Origin: Streptacidiphilus rugosus AM-16
GTDB taxonomy: Bacteria; Actinomycetota; Actinomycetes; Streptomycetales; Streptomycetaceae
NCBI RefSeq assembly: GCF_000744655.1
Contig: NZ_JQMJ01000003.1
Span: 744,001 to 808,000 of the forward strand
DNA length: 64,000 bases
Direction of reading: 5' to 3'
Shown here: positions 42,882 to 51,062 of the stretch, piece by piece
Layout of the letters: each line of letters starts with the position of its first letter
How positions within the stretch are numbered: the first letter of the stretch is position 1
Translations under genes and position numbers: made by a program
Notes under the pieces: model-generated
What the model was told of the DNA's origin: nothing
The model's input: the letters and a program-made list of their open reading frames with translations, nothing else
The model's database searches: none

Positions 42882-45866
42882 ATGTCCGGGTCGGAAGGAT
42901 CGGCGGGCAAGGAGCTGGAGTTCGCCCTGCTCGGCGAGGTCGTGGTGCGACGCGACGGCGAGCCGCTCAACGCCGGTTCACCGCAGCAGCGCGCCGTGCT
43001 CGTCCGGCTGCTGCTGGCGGAGGGCAAGGCCGTCCCCGCCCAGGAGCTCGTGGACGCCATCTGGGGCGAGGGTTCGCCCGCCCGCGCCGTCGGCACCGTC
43101 CGCACCTACGTCTCGCGCCTGCGCACCCTGCTGGCCCCCGAGGCGGCCGGTCGGGACCGCGTGGGCCTGCTGGTGTCCGTCGGCGACGGCTACGCACTGC
43201 GGCTGCCCGCACTCTGCACCACGGACGTGGGCGATTTCGAGCGCCTGACCGAGGCGGGCGCGGCGGCCCGCACCGCCGGGGACGCGGCGCGCGCCGCGAC
43301 CCTGCTCACGCAGGCCCTGGCCCTGTGGGGCGGCGAACCGCTGGCCGGCGTGCCGGGTCCCTTCGCCGAGCGCGAGCGCGACCGGTTGGCCCAGGCCAGG
43401 CTGACCGCACTGGAGTCGCTCGCGGGCGCGGAGGCCGACAACGGCAACCACGACCAGGTGCTGGCCCTGCTGGGCCCGCTCGTCGCCGAACACCCCCTGC
43501 GCGAACGGCCGCGCGCCGCGTTGATGCTCGCCCTCTACCGCAGCGGGCGGCAGGCCGAGGCGCTCGCCCTCTTCGACGCGGGCCGACGCCTGCTGATCGA
43601 CGAACTCGGCATCGAGCCCGGTCCCGAGCTCACCGACCTGCAGCGGCGCATCCTCGCCGGTGACCCCGGCCTGCTCGCGACGGAGGGCGCACAGCCGGGC
43701 GACGCCGGGGCCGAAGAACCCGAGCCCGACCCGATCCCCGCCCAACTGCCGAGCGACACCCTCGATTTCACCGGACGCACGGCTCTGGTCGACAGCATCT
43801 GCCACTCGCTCTCCACCGCGGCCGAACGCTCGGCCGTCACCCTGCACGGCCTCTCCGGCATCGGCGGCGTCGGCAAGACCACCCTGGCCGTCCGCATCGC
43901 CCACCGCGCCCGCGCGGCCTTCCCCGACGGCCAGCTCTACGCGGAGCTCAGCGGAACCTCACCGGCCCCCGCCGACCCGGCGGCGGTGCTCGGCGACTTC
44001 CTGCTGGCCCTCGGCGTGCCCGCCGCCCAGCTGCCCGACGCCACCGCCCAGCGAGCCGCGCTGCTCCGTTCCCGGCTGGCCGACCGGCGGGTGCTGATCG
44101 TGCTGGACAACGCGAGGGACGCGGCGCAGATCCTCCCGCTCATCCCCGGCACACCGGGCAGTGCGGTCCTGGTCACCAGCCGTGCCCGGCTGGTGGGCAT
44201 CCCCGGCGCGCTGCTCACGGAGCTGACCGCGCTGGAGGAGCTGGAGGCGCTGGAACTCCTGGCGGCCGTGGCCGGCTTCGCCCGGGTGGCGGCGGAGGGC
44301 GCGGCCGCCGCGGAACTGGTCGCCGCCTGCGCGCACCTGCCGCTCGCCGTCCGGATCGTCGCCTCCCGCCTGGCCACCAGGCCCCGCTGGACCGTGGCCT
44401 CGCTGCTGGACCGGCTCCGCGACGAGCAGCGCCGCCTCGCCGAACTGCGGGTGGGCGACCTCGCGGTGGAGTCCACCTTCGAGCTGGGCTACCGGCTGCT
44501 GAGCGAACGGCAGGCGTGGGCGTTCCGGATGCTCTCCGTCCCCGCCGTCTCCTGGTTCTCCCTCTCGGCGGCGGCCGCGGTGCTCGAACTGCCGCTGGCG
44601 GAGGCGGAGATCCTGACGGAGTCCCTGGTCGACTCCGGCCTGCTGGAGGCCGAGTCTGCGGGCCGCTACCGCTACCACGACCTGGTCCGCGTCTTCGCCC
44701 GCGCGCGGGCCCGGGCGTCCGAGCCCGAGCAGGTGCGCTCGGCGGCGGTGCTGCGGCTGTTGGAGCAGCAGCTGGAGTACGTCTGCGCGGCCTGGCGTGC
44801 CGCCAACGAACAGGCACCGCTCAGCTGGCGCCTCCACCCGCCCCGTCCCGGCGCGGACGAGGAGGCGACCCGCTTCGGCGACGGCGCGCTGGAGTGGGTC
44901 ACCCTGCGCGGCGACCGCACCGTGCTGCACGAACTCGCCCAGCAGATCCTCCGCGTCGAACCCCGGCTCGGCATGCGCCCGCTGGTCGACCTCCTGCTCG
45001 CCTGGGTCTGGCTCTTCGAGGACGAGTCCGCGGGCCCGGGCCTGCGCGACATCCTCCCCTCGGCGACGCTGGCCGCCGAACGCACCCACGACCCCCGCGC
45101 CCTCTCCCGCCTTCGCTACCTCACCGGCCTCCGCCACTCCCTGGCCGGCCGCGTCGCCGAGGCCGAGTCGGAGTTCCGCGCGGCGCTGCGGCTGCTGCCG
45201 GGCGACGAGAGCCTGGAGATCCGCTACACGCTGGTCGCCGAACTGGCCGTGAACCTGAACGCGGCAGGCCGCGCCGAGGAGGCGCTGGAGCACCTGCGGC
45301 TGGCCCGCAGTCTCGCCGCCCGGCTGGGCAACGTGGCCGACGAGGCCCGCCTGCTGGGCAACATCGCGCGCGGCGAGCTCACGGCGGGCCGACCGGAGCC
45401 TGCAAGGCGGGCGGCGGAGGAGGGTCTGACGACCGCGCTGAACTCCGGCAGCCGCCGGTCCGAGGCGGACGCCCGCTACCAACTGGGAATCGTGCTCAGC
45501 AGCTCCGGGGACACCGGTGCGGCCGTGGCGCACTTCGCCGAGGCGTTGGCCCTCTACCGCGCCCAACAGCGGCTCGGCCTGGAGGCGTTGGTCCTGGCGC
45601 GGCTGGCGCACTGCCGGCTCGACCTGGGCGAGGCCAGGGCCGCCCAGGAGCTCGCCGCCAGGGCCCTGGACCTGCTGGACGCGTCCGAGCTGCACTACCA
45701 CCTGTCGCTGGCGCGTTGGGCGATGGGAAGGGCGTTGCTGGCGTTGGGAGACGCGCACAGGGCGGCGGACCATCTGACCCTGGCGCGGGACGGCTTCCAG
45801 CGGCTCGGAGCCCCCGAGGCGGCGGAGGTCAGGGGCGTGCAGCTCGTCGCCGGCCTCGTTGATTGA
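42882..45866 (+). CDS. AfsR-like SARP regulator (wHTH-BTAD, NB-ARC, TPR)
   Basis: A 994-residue regulator, the size of S. coelicolor AfsR. About residues 9-105 form the OmpR-like DNA-binding domain (FALLGEVVVRRDGEPLNAGSPQQRAVLVRLLLAEG, VRTYVSRLRTLL), 105-255 the BTAD (LWGGEPLAGVPGPFAERERDRLAQARL, GRRLLIDELGIEPGPEL). The NB-ARC ATPase begins about 290, with P-loop LHGLSGIGGVGKTTLAVRIAH at about 319-339 and VLIVLDNARDA as Walker B. TPR repeats run from about 690 to the end (HSLAGRVAEAESEFRAALRL, NLNAAGRAEEALEHLRLARSLA, LGIVLSSSGDTGAAVAHFAEALAL). Such proteins activate antibiotic genes on ATP binding and phosphorylation. GGGGGA lies 6 bases before the ATG. Likely a global or pathway activator; its identity as AfsR itself is not shown. 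Confidence 0.92.
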   Translation: MSGSEGSAGKELEFALLGEVVVRRDGEPLNAGSPQQRAVLVRLLLAEGKAVPAQELVDAIWGEGSPARAVGTVRTYVSRLRTLLAPEAAGRDRVGLLVSVGDGYALRLPALCTTDVGDFERLTEAGAAARTAGDAARAATLLTQALALWGGEPLAGVPGPFAERERDRLAQARLTALESLAGAEADNGNHDQVLALLGPLVAEHPLRERPRAALMLALYRSGRQAEALALFDAGRRLLIDELGIEPGPELTDLQRRILAGDPGLLATEGAQPGDAGAEEPEPDPIPAQLPSDTLDFTGRTALVDSICHSLSTAAERSAVTLHGLSGIGGVGKTTLAVRIAHRARAAFPDGQLYAELSGTSPAPADPAAVLGDFLLALGVPAAQLPDATAQRAALLRSRLADRRVLIVLDNARDAAQILPLIPGTPGSAVLVTSRARLVGIPGALLTELTALEELEALELLAAVAGFARVAAEGAAAAELVAACAHLPLAVRIVASRLATRPRWTVASLLDRLRDEQRRLAELRVGDLAVESTFELGYRLLSERQAWAFRMLSVPAVSWFSLSAAAAVLELPLAEAEILTESLVDSGLLEAESAGRYRYHDLVRVFARARARASEPEQVRSAAVLRLLEQQLEYVCAAWRAANEQAPLSWRLHPPRPGADEEATRFGDGALEWVTLRGDRTVLHELAQQILRVEPRLGMRPLVDLLLAWVWLFEDESAGPGLRDILPSATLAAERTHDPRALSRLRYLTGLRHSLAGRVAEAESEFRAALRLLPGDESLEIRYTLVAELAVNLNAAGRAEEALEHLRLARSLAARLGNVADEARLLGNIARGELTAGRPEPARRAAEEGLTTALNSGSRRSEADARYQLGIVLSSSGDTGAAVAHFAEALALYRAQQRLGLEALVLARLAHCRLDLGEARAAQELAARALDLLDASELHYHLSLARWAMGRALLALGDAHRAADHLTLARDGFQRLGAPEAAEVRGVQLVAGLVD

Positions 45867-45948
45867 ATGTTGACCCTGACCCGCGAAGATACGCCCTGGC
45901 CGAGCGCGTCTCGGCCGTCGATGACGTGAGCACCTTGAGAGGAACAGC

Positions 45949-46110
45949 ATGAGCACGCCGGAGCAGCCGCAGCAGTCCGACCAGACCGAGGCCGTCGCGG
46001 CCCCCGTCACCGCCGACGACGCGGTCGCGGTCGACCCCACGACGGACCCGACCGCCCCGCCGCGCAAGCCGGGCACGGTCAGCCCCAACGAGGTCCGCAC
46101 CCAGCCCTGA
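45949..46110 (+). CDS. Small acidic Pro/Thr-rich protein downstream of the AfsR-like gene
   Basis: A 53-codon gene with a good ribosome site (GAGAGGA, 5-6 bases) before ATG 45949 and a hairpin after it. The product opens MSTPEQPQQSDQTEAVAAP, is rich in Asp, Thr, Ala and Pro through the middle (VDPTTDPTAPP), and ends in a basic RKPG followed by TVSPNEVRTQP. It has no Cys, no signal and little hydrophobic content, so it is probably disordered. Its position resembles afsS after afsR in S. coelicolor (a small protein needed for AfsR output), but the DNHAT-type repeats I recall for AfsS are absent. Function unknown; a small regulator or precursor peptide are options. Confidence 0.65.
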   Translation: MSTPEQPQQSDQTEAVAAPVTADDAVAVDPTTDPTAPPRKPGTVSPNEVRTQP

Positions 46111-46128
46111 CGGGGGCGGTGCCACCTC

Positions 46129-46159
46129 TGACGCCCGGCGCGCTCGCGTCCGGGCGTCA
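46129..46159 (+). terminator. Hairpin terminator after the small acidic gene
   Basis: TGACGCCCGG (46129-46138) pairs perfectly with CCGGGCGTCA (46150-46159) around an 11-base loop, 18 bases after the 53-residue gene. It faces the convergent sigma factor gene and may end both. Confidence 0.7.
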
Positions 46160-46277
46160 CGTCGTTCCGGCACCCGTCACCATTGTTGGTAGCACCGCCG
46201 GGGTCACCTGCTGTGAACCCCTCGGGCGCGGACGGTAGCCCACAACATTATGTGTGCGCACGCGAACAGACGAGGCA

Positions 46278-47597
46278 TCAGCCCTGCGGGGATCCAGGCG
46301 GCCCTCCGTTGTCCTCCTCCTCGGCCCGGACCAGCAGTGCCGCGCGTTCGGACGCGCTGTGGGTGCGGGCCGCCGCCTCGCGGAAGAGGGCGGCCGCGCG
46401 GGGGTGGTCGCCGGTGCGGGCGGTGAGGTCGGCCTCGACGGCCAGGGCCGGCGGGTAGTCGTCCAGGGCGTGGCCGTCCTGGCCGCGCGCCGCGGCGAGG
46501 AGCGCGAGGCCGGAGCGGGGGCCGTGGGCGAAGCCGTGGGCCACGGCCCGGTTCAGCTCCACGACCGGGCTCGGCTGGCGCTGCGCCAGCTCGTCGTAGA
46601 GGGAGGCGATCCGGGGCCAGTCGGTGTCCGCCATGGCCGGCGCCGCGGCATGGCAGGCGGCGATGCGGGCCTGGAGCAGGTACGGGCCGTCGAGCGGGCC
46701 CGGCTCCAGCCGGGACAGGATGCCGATCGCCTCGCCGATCGCCGCATGGTCCCAGCGGGCACGGTCCTGGTCCTCCAGGGAGACCAGCCTGCCGTCCGCG
46801 TCGCGGCGGGTGGCGCGGCGCGAGTGCTGCAGCAGGAAGAGCGCGAGCAGCGCGGACGTCTCCGACGGCTCGGGCAGCAGCCGCGACAGCAGGCGCGCCA
46901 GCCGGATCGCCTCCTCGGCGAACGCCGGTTCGCCGTCCGGGTTGTAGCCGTGGGTGAAGAGCAGGTAGAGCACCGCGAGCACCCCGGGCAGTCGCTCGGC
47001 GAGCTGCTCGCCGCCGGGGACCCGGTAGGGGATGCCCGCCTGCGCGATCTTCGTCTTGGCGCGGGTCAGCCGACGGGTCATGGTGGACTCGCTGACCAGC
47101 AGCGCCCGTGCGATGTCCGCCGTCGGCACCGCACAGATCGTCCGCAGCGTCAGCGCGACCTGGGCCTCCAGCCCCAACGCCGGGTGGCAGCAGGTGAAGA
47201 GGAGCCGCAGCCGGTCGTCGACGAGCTCGCCGCCCGCCGCGTCCCCGGCCGGCGCCTCGGTGGCGGCGGTCAGCGCCAGCACCGCCACCTCGCGCAGCTT
47301 CCGCCGCTCGACCGTCGCGCGCCGCAGCAGGTCCAGGGCCCGGTTGCGGGCCACGGTCATCAGCCAGCCGCCGGGATTCGCGGGCACGCCGTCGACCGGC
47401 CAGCGCACCAGCGCCTGGGCCAGGGCGTCCTGCGCGCAGTCCTCGGCCAGCGTCCAGTCACCGGTGATCCGGATCAGCGCGGCGACGATCCGCGGATACC
47501 CCTCTGCGGCGACGTCCGCCGCGACGCCCGCCGCACCCGCCGCGGACGCGGCGGTCCCCCGCACCGCCGCGTCCGTTCCGTGAAGAGGGTCGCTCAC
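46278..47597 (-). CDS. ECF sigma factor of the ECF42 group with C-terminal TPR-like domain
   Basis: A 439-residue extracytoplasmic-function sigma factor. Region 2 is YPRIVAALIRITGDWTLAEDCAQDALAQALVRWP and GWLMTVARNRALDLLRR (about 35-100). Region 4 has LTLRTICAVPTADIARALLVSESTMTRRLTRAKTKI (about 160-195). A long extension typical of ECF42 follows: GVLAVLYLLFTHGYNPDG, ALFLLQHSRRATRRDADGRLVSLEDQDRARWD, VELNRAVAHGF and TPR-like helices. ECF42 factors have no anti-sigma factor but lie next to DGPF proteins, as here. The GTG start overlaps the DGPF stop (GTGA). It probably controls its own operon plus a small regulon. Confidence 0.93.
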   Translation of the reverse strand: MSDPLHGTDAAVRGTAASAAGAAGVAADVAAEGYPRIVAALIRITGDWTLAEDCAQDALAQALVRWPVDGVPANPGGWLMTVARNRALDLLRRATVERRKLREVAVLALTAATEAPAGDAAGGELVDDRLRLLFTCCHPALGLEAQVALTLRTICAVPTADIARALLVSESTMTRRLTRAKTKIAQAGIPYRVPGGEQLAERLPGVLAVLYLLFTHGYNPDGEPAFAEEAIRLARLLSRLLPEPSETSALLALFLLQHSRRATRRDADGRLVSLEDQDRARWDHAAIGEAIGILSRLEPGPLDGPYLLQARIAACHAAAPAMADTDWPRIASLYDELAQRQPSPVVELNRAVAHGFAHGPRSGLALLAAARGQDGHALDDYPPALAVEADLTARTGDHPRAAALFREAAARTHSASERAALLVRAEEEDNGGPPGSPQG

Positions 47598-47929
47598 TGC
47601 TCGAAATCGGCCAGGGGGCGGATCTCGATGCGTCCGCCACGGGCCATCGGATGAGTCCGGGCGACCTCGATCGCCTCGTCGAGGTCGGCGCACTCCAGCA
47701 GGTCGAAGCCGCAGATGACCTCCTTGGTCTCCGCGAAGGGCCCGTCCGAGACCAGCAGCTCCCCCTTGCGCACGCGCACGGTCGTCGCCGTCGACTTCGG
47801 CGCCAGCACCATGCCCTGCAGCCGCCGACCGGCCGCGTCGTTCTTCTCGACCCACTCGTCGATGTCCGGAATGTTCTCGGTGTCGGGGTCACGGTCGGGG
47901 TCGCTGCAGACGAACATCATGTACTTCAT
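47594..47929 (-). CDS. DGPF/YCII-related protein paired with ECF42
   Basis: A 111-residue YCII-fold protein starting MKYMMFVCSDPD and carrying the defining motif LLVSDGPFAETKEVICGFDLLECADLDEAIEVARTHP. DGPF proteins are conserved partners of ECF42 sigma factors; a signalling or enzymatic role has been suggested but is not firmly known. GGAG lies upstream of the ATG. Its stop codon overlaps the sigma factor GTG, so the two are co-translated with the DGPF protein first. Confidence 0.92.
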   Translation of the reverse strand: MKYMMFVCSDPDRDPDTENIPDIDEWVEKNDAAGRRLQGMVLAPKSTATTVRVRKGELLVSDGPFAETKEVICGFDLLECADLDEAIEVARTHPMARGGRIEIRPLADFEQ

Positions 47930-48129
47930 CGCGTGGGTCTCCTCGGTGGGGTCTCTCGGTACTGTCTCTGGGTTCTGTCTCCCTGTGCACCACTGTGACG
48001 ATCGGGGCGGCCGCGTCCGGACAACACCCGCGAAGATTTTTTCCGGGCCTCTGTGAGTAGTCTGTGGGCTGGTCGCCGGCCGAGGACAGGCATACGCGCG
48101 TCCCCCCACCCACTGCCCCCGGAGACCTC

Positions 48130-49320
48130 ATGCGCAGGCTGACCCACGCCGAGTTCCTGGCTCTGCGGCGGTTCGACGCCCTCGACGGCCTCCGGGCCCT
48201 CGCCGCGCTGATCGTGGTCTTCTACCACACCGGCGGTCCGCAGAGCCGGTTCCTCTCCGGCTGGATCGGGGTGCACGTCTTCTTCGTGGTCTCCGGCTTC
48301 CTGATCACCACGCTGATGCTGCGTGAGCACGACAGGAACGGCCGCATCTCGCTGCGCGACTTCTACCTGCGCCGGGCCTTCCGGATCATGCCGCTGTACT
48401 ACCTGGTCCTCGGCCTCAGCGTGCTCAGCGTCTACGGGCAGCGCGGCGAATGGCCCGCGATGCGGCAGCACCTGCCGCACTTCCTGCTCTTCATGAACGA
48501 GTACCACCTCCCGCCGCGGGTGGCGTACCTGCACACCTGGACCATCGGCATCGAGTGGAAGTTCTACCTGGTCTGGCCGCTGCTGCTGGTGGCGGTGACC
48601 GCCGTCTCGCGGCACCTGCGCATCCCGCTGGCGCTGCTCGTCGCCGCGCTGGCACTGGTCCCCTACACCACGACCTGGGCCGGCATGGGCGTGCACTACG
48701 CGGTCCTGCTCACCGGCGCGCTGCTCGCCCTGGTCCTGCACACCCGGCGCGGATTCGCGCTGCTCAGCCCGCTGACCCACCCGCTGGTCGCGCTGGCCGT
48801 CACGGCGGGCTTCCTGGTCCTGCACGCCGAGATCCCCGACCTGGTCGCGCACTTCCACGGCGACCAGCCCCCGGTGCTCATCTACGGCGTGGGCGTCGCC
48901 CTGCTGCTGCCGGGCCTGCTGGCACCCGGCCCGGGCCGCTGGCTGCTCTCGCGGCGACCGCTCGTCCTGATCGGCGAACGCTCCTACGGGCTCTACCTGG
49001 TCCAGGGCCTCGCCGCGGCCCTCGCCGTCGTCCTGGTGCCGTCCCTCCCGCACCCCGCTCCGCTCTTCGCCACCGTCGTGGCGCTGCTCTCGTTGGCCGT
49101 CGCGGACCTGCTCCACACCCGGGTGGAGTCCCCGATGATCGCCATGGGCCGACGCCTGATCAGGAAGCTGGCCGGGCCCGCCCCGACGCCCGCCCCGACG
49201 CCCGCCCCGACGCCCGCCTCCGGCCGTCCCGGCGGTCCAGGCCTTCCCGACCGGGCCTCGGTGGCTCCGGCCCGGGCGACCTCCGCAGCCGAGCCCGCCA
49301 AGGCCTCCCACAGCGCCTGA
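48130..49320 (+). CDS. Acyltransferase 3 family membrane protein
   Basis: A 396-residue integral membrane O-acyltransferase (OafA/NodX-like). About ten helices; signature parts are FDALDGLRALAALIVVFYHTGG with the conserved His (near residue 36), GVHVFFVVSGFLITTLMLRE, FYLRRAFRIMPLYYLVL and HTWTIGIEWKFYLVWPLLL. These enzymes acetylate or acylate cell-surface sugars or antibiotics. The C-terminus is a Pro/Thr repeat (APTP three times, from a 12-bp DNA repeat at about 49180-49215) and an Ala/Pro tail. GGAG precedes the ATG. It stands alone; a target among the glycans made by the 19-29 kb cluster is possible but unproven. Confidence 0.9.
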   Translation: MRRLTHAEFLALRRFDALDGLRALAALIVVFYHTGGPQSRFLSGWIGVHVFFVVSGFLITTLMLREHDRNGRISLRDFYLRRAFRIMPLYYLVLGLSVLSVYGQRGEWPAMRQHLPHFLLFMNEYHLPPRVAYLHTWTIGIEWKFYLVWPLLLVAVTAVSRHLRIPLALLVAALALVPYTTTWAGMGVHYAVLLTGALLALVLHTRRGFALLSPLTHPLVALAVTAGFLVLHAEIPDLVAHFHGDQPPVLIYGVGVALLLPGLLAPGPGRWLLSRRPLVLIGERSYGLYLVQGLAAALAVVLVPSLPHPAPLFATVVALLSLAVADLLHTRVESPMIAMGRRLIRKLAGPAPTPAPTPAPTPASGRPGGPGLPDRASVAPARATSAAEPAKASHSA

Positions 49321-49440
49321 GGCCCCGGACCGCTGGTCCGGATTGCATGAGAATGCCCTTCAAATCCCCCCGGGCGCGCGTGGCGGCGGCACGGACCGGG
49401 CACACGTCGGACGAGGGAGCGCCGAGCACGAGGAGGCGCC

Positions 49441-50517
49441 ATGAGGACGAGCGTCCTTGGACTCACGACCTGCGCGGTCGCCCTGTCCTGCGCGATCGCC
49501 GGGTGCACGTTCACGCCGTCGGCGGTCTCCCACGCGAGGTCGCCGGGGCCGTCCGCGCCCGCCACGCCGACCAAGGCGGGCAAGCTGTCCCTCGCCCAGG
49601 TCGCGGCGGGCAGCGTCGACCTCGTGAGCGAGCAGGGTCTGCAGGGGACGGAGGCCGCGGGCACCGGGATCGTGCTCACCCCGGACGGCGAGGTCCTCAC
49701 CAACAACCACGTCATCAGCGGCGCGACCTCGCTGACCGCCGTGGACATCGGCAACGGCCACAGCTACACCGCGTCCGTCGTCGGCTACGACCGCAGCCAC
49801 GACCTGGCGCTCGTGCAGTTGCACGGGGCCTCGGGCCTGCAGACGCTGTCCCTGGCCGCCAACACGCGGGTGGCCGTCGGCGAGGCGGTGACCGCCCTGG
49901 GCAACGCCGGCGGACGCGGCGGCGCGCCGAGCACCGCTGCCGGCTCGGTCACGGCGCTCAACCGGCGCATCGTCGCGACGGACGAGTTCAGCGGCAGCTC
50001 CGAGCAGCTGAGCGGACTGATCCAGGTCGACGCGCCGATCGAGGCCGGGGACTCGGGCGGCCCGCTGGTCGACTCCTCGGGCCAGGTCATCGGCATCGAC
50101 ACCGCGGCCTCGGTCGGCTACCGCTTCCAGTCGGCACCGGTCGAAGGCTTCGCGGTTCCGGCCGCCCGGGCCAAGTCGGTGGCCGACGCCATCGCCGCGG
50201 GCCGCGCGTCGGCGACCGTGCACATCGGCGCGACCGCATGGCTGGGGGTGGCCGTCGGCAGCCCCGACGCGGCCTCGGCCGCGACGAGTGGCGCCGCGAT
50301 CGTCCAGGTCGTCCCCGACTCGCCCGCCGACCGTCTGGGCCTGGTCGCCGACGACGTGGTCACCTCGGTCGACGGCGTGGGCGTCGGCGACCCGAACGCC
50401 CTGACCACGCTCCTGGACCGCCACCACCCCGGTGACACCGTCAAGGTCGGCTGGACCGACACCAGCGGCCAACCCCAGTCCGCCGACTGCCCACTCGGCA
50501 CCGGCCCGGCCGGCTGA
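49441..50517 (+). CDS. HtrA-like trypsin/PDZ lipoprotein
   Basis: A 358-residue exported protease. The signal [22 protein letters not shown] ends in lipobox IAGC (Cys22). After a Pro/Ala linker comes the S1C catalytic domain with His in [11 protein letters not shown] (about 90), Asp in [12 protein letters not shown] (about 121) and Ser in [15 protein letters not shown] (S205). A PDZ domain (about 255-345) has [36 protein letters not shown] and [11 protein letters not shown]. It would degrade or refold misfolded surface proteins. GAGGAGGCGCC precedes the ATG. It is monocistronic and followed by a strong shared terminator. Confidence 0.92.
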   Translation: MRTSVLGLTTCAVALSCAIAGCTFTPSAVSHARSPGPSAPATPTKAGKLSLAQVAAGSVDLVSEQGLQGTEAAGTGIVLTPDGEVLTNNHVISGATSLTAVDIGNGHSYTASVVGYDRSHDLALVQLHGASGLQTLSLAANTRVAVGEAVTALGNAGGRGGAPSTAAGSVTALNRRIVATDEFSGSSEQLSGLIQVDAPIEAGDSGGPLVDSSGQVIGIDTAASVGYRFQSAPVEGFAVPAARAKSVADAIAAGRASATVHIGATAWLGVAVGSPDAASAATSGAAIVQVVPDSPADRLGLVADDVVTSVDGVGVGDPNALTTLLDRHHPGDTVKVGWTDTSGQPQSADCPLGTGPAG

Positions 50518-50553
50518 GCCGGCGCGGCCGCGGGCTGCGGGCCGCGTACGACA

Positions 50554-50586
50554 GGAGGCCCTGCCGATGCTCTCGGCAGGGCCTCC
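50554..50586. terminator. Bidirectional hairpin terminator (htrA-like gene and tRNA-Pro copy 1)
   Basis: A perfect 14-bp stem: GGAGGCCCTGCCGA at 50554-50567 and its complement at 50573-50586, with a TGCTC loop. It lies 36 bases after the protease stop on the plus strand and 17 bases after the tRNA 3' end on the minus strand. Confidence 0.85.
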
Positions 50587-50603
50587 GGCCTTGCGTTACC
50601 CAG

Positions 50604-50680
<77 letters not shown>

Positions 50681-50691
50681 CAACGACACGT

Positions 50692-50697
50692 ACTCTA
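50692..50697 (-). promoter_or_regulatory. -10 element of tRNA-Pro copy 1
   Basis: TAGAGT on the minus strand, ending 14 bases upstream of the mature tRNA 5' end, equivalent in position to the TACAGT of copy 2 (14 bases). Both tRNAs share the 9-base leader ending in CGTTGCAT or its flank. Confidence 0.5.
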
Positions 50698-50760
50698 CCC
50701 GACCCGAGGGCCCCGTTCGCCGCGCTCGCTCCCGGCCCGATCCACAGGGGTGGACGCAGT

Positions 50761-50792
50761 GAGGGCGGCCTTCCTGTCGGAAGGCCGCCCTC
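50761..50792 (-). terminator. Hairpin terminator of tRNA-Pro copy 2
   Basis: A perfect 14-bp stem (GAGGGCGGCCTTCC at 50761-50774, complement at 50779-50792) with a TGTC loop, 17 bases after the 3' end of copy 2. It separates the two tRNA genes into independent units. Confidence 0.85.
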
Positions 50793-50809
50793 AGCAGCTG
50801 TTTCATCAG

Positions 50810-50886
<77 letters not shown>

Positions 50887-50897
50887 CAACGAGCTTT

Positions 50898-50903
50898 ACT
50901 GTA
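50898..50903 (-). promoter_or_regulatory. -10 element of tRNA-Pro copy 2
   Basis: TACAGT on the minus strand, 14 bases upstream of the tRNA 5' end. It is the counterpart of TAGAGT before copy 1 and supports independent transcription. Confidence 0.5.
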
Positions 50904-51024
50904 GCGGACCTCCCCCCGATGGACGAAATCCGATTCCGCAGGCAGGCGGCGTGCGGTGGAGAAGGGGCCGGGCGGGCGTGGCGTCGGGTGTTCAGGGGTT
51001 GTTCGTTCCGACGGGTGGGCGCTT

Positions 51025-51056
51025 CATGCCGAGACGGCATGACCGAGTCCTAAGAT
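51025..51056 (+). promoter_or_regulatory. lysR promoter with LysR-type box; predicted leaderless start
   Basis: CATGCCG-AGA-CGGCATG (51025-51041) is a perfect 7-bp inverted repeat containing the LysR T-N11-A pattern. TAAGAT (51051-51056) is a -10 hexamer only 6 bases before the ATG at 51063. The box covers the -35 region, as expected for negative autoregulation, and the message should start at or next to the ATG. Confidence 0.65.
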
Positions 51057-51062
51057 GGACGC

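Noticed and set aside
45949-46110. Naming the small gene afsS
   Set aside because: Only the position agrees; the DNHAT-like repeats remembered for AfsS are absent, so the name is withheld.
43959-46160. A 733-codon minus-strand frame across the AfsR-like gene
   Set aside because: Antisense shadow of a gene with complete domain order; no start signal or family resemblance.
49180-49215. Three 12-bp tandem repeats (CCCGCCCCGACG)
   Set aside because: They encode an APTP linker in the tail of the acyltransferase; this is ordinary low-complexity coding sequence rather than a separate element.
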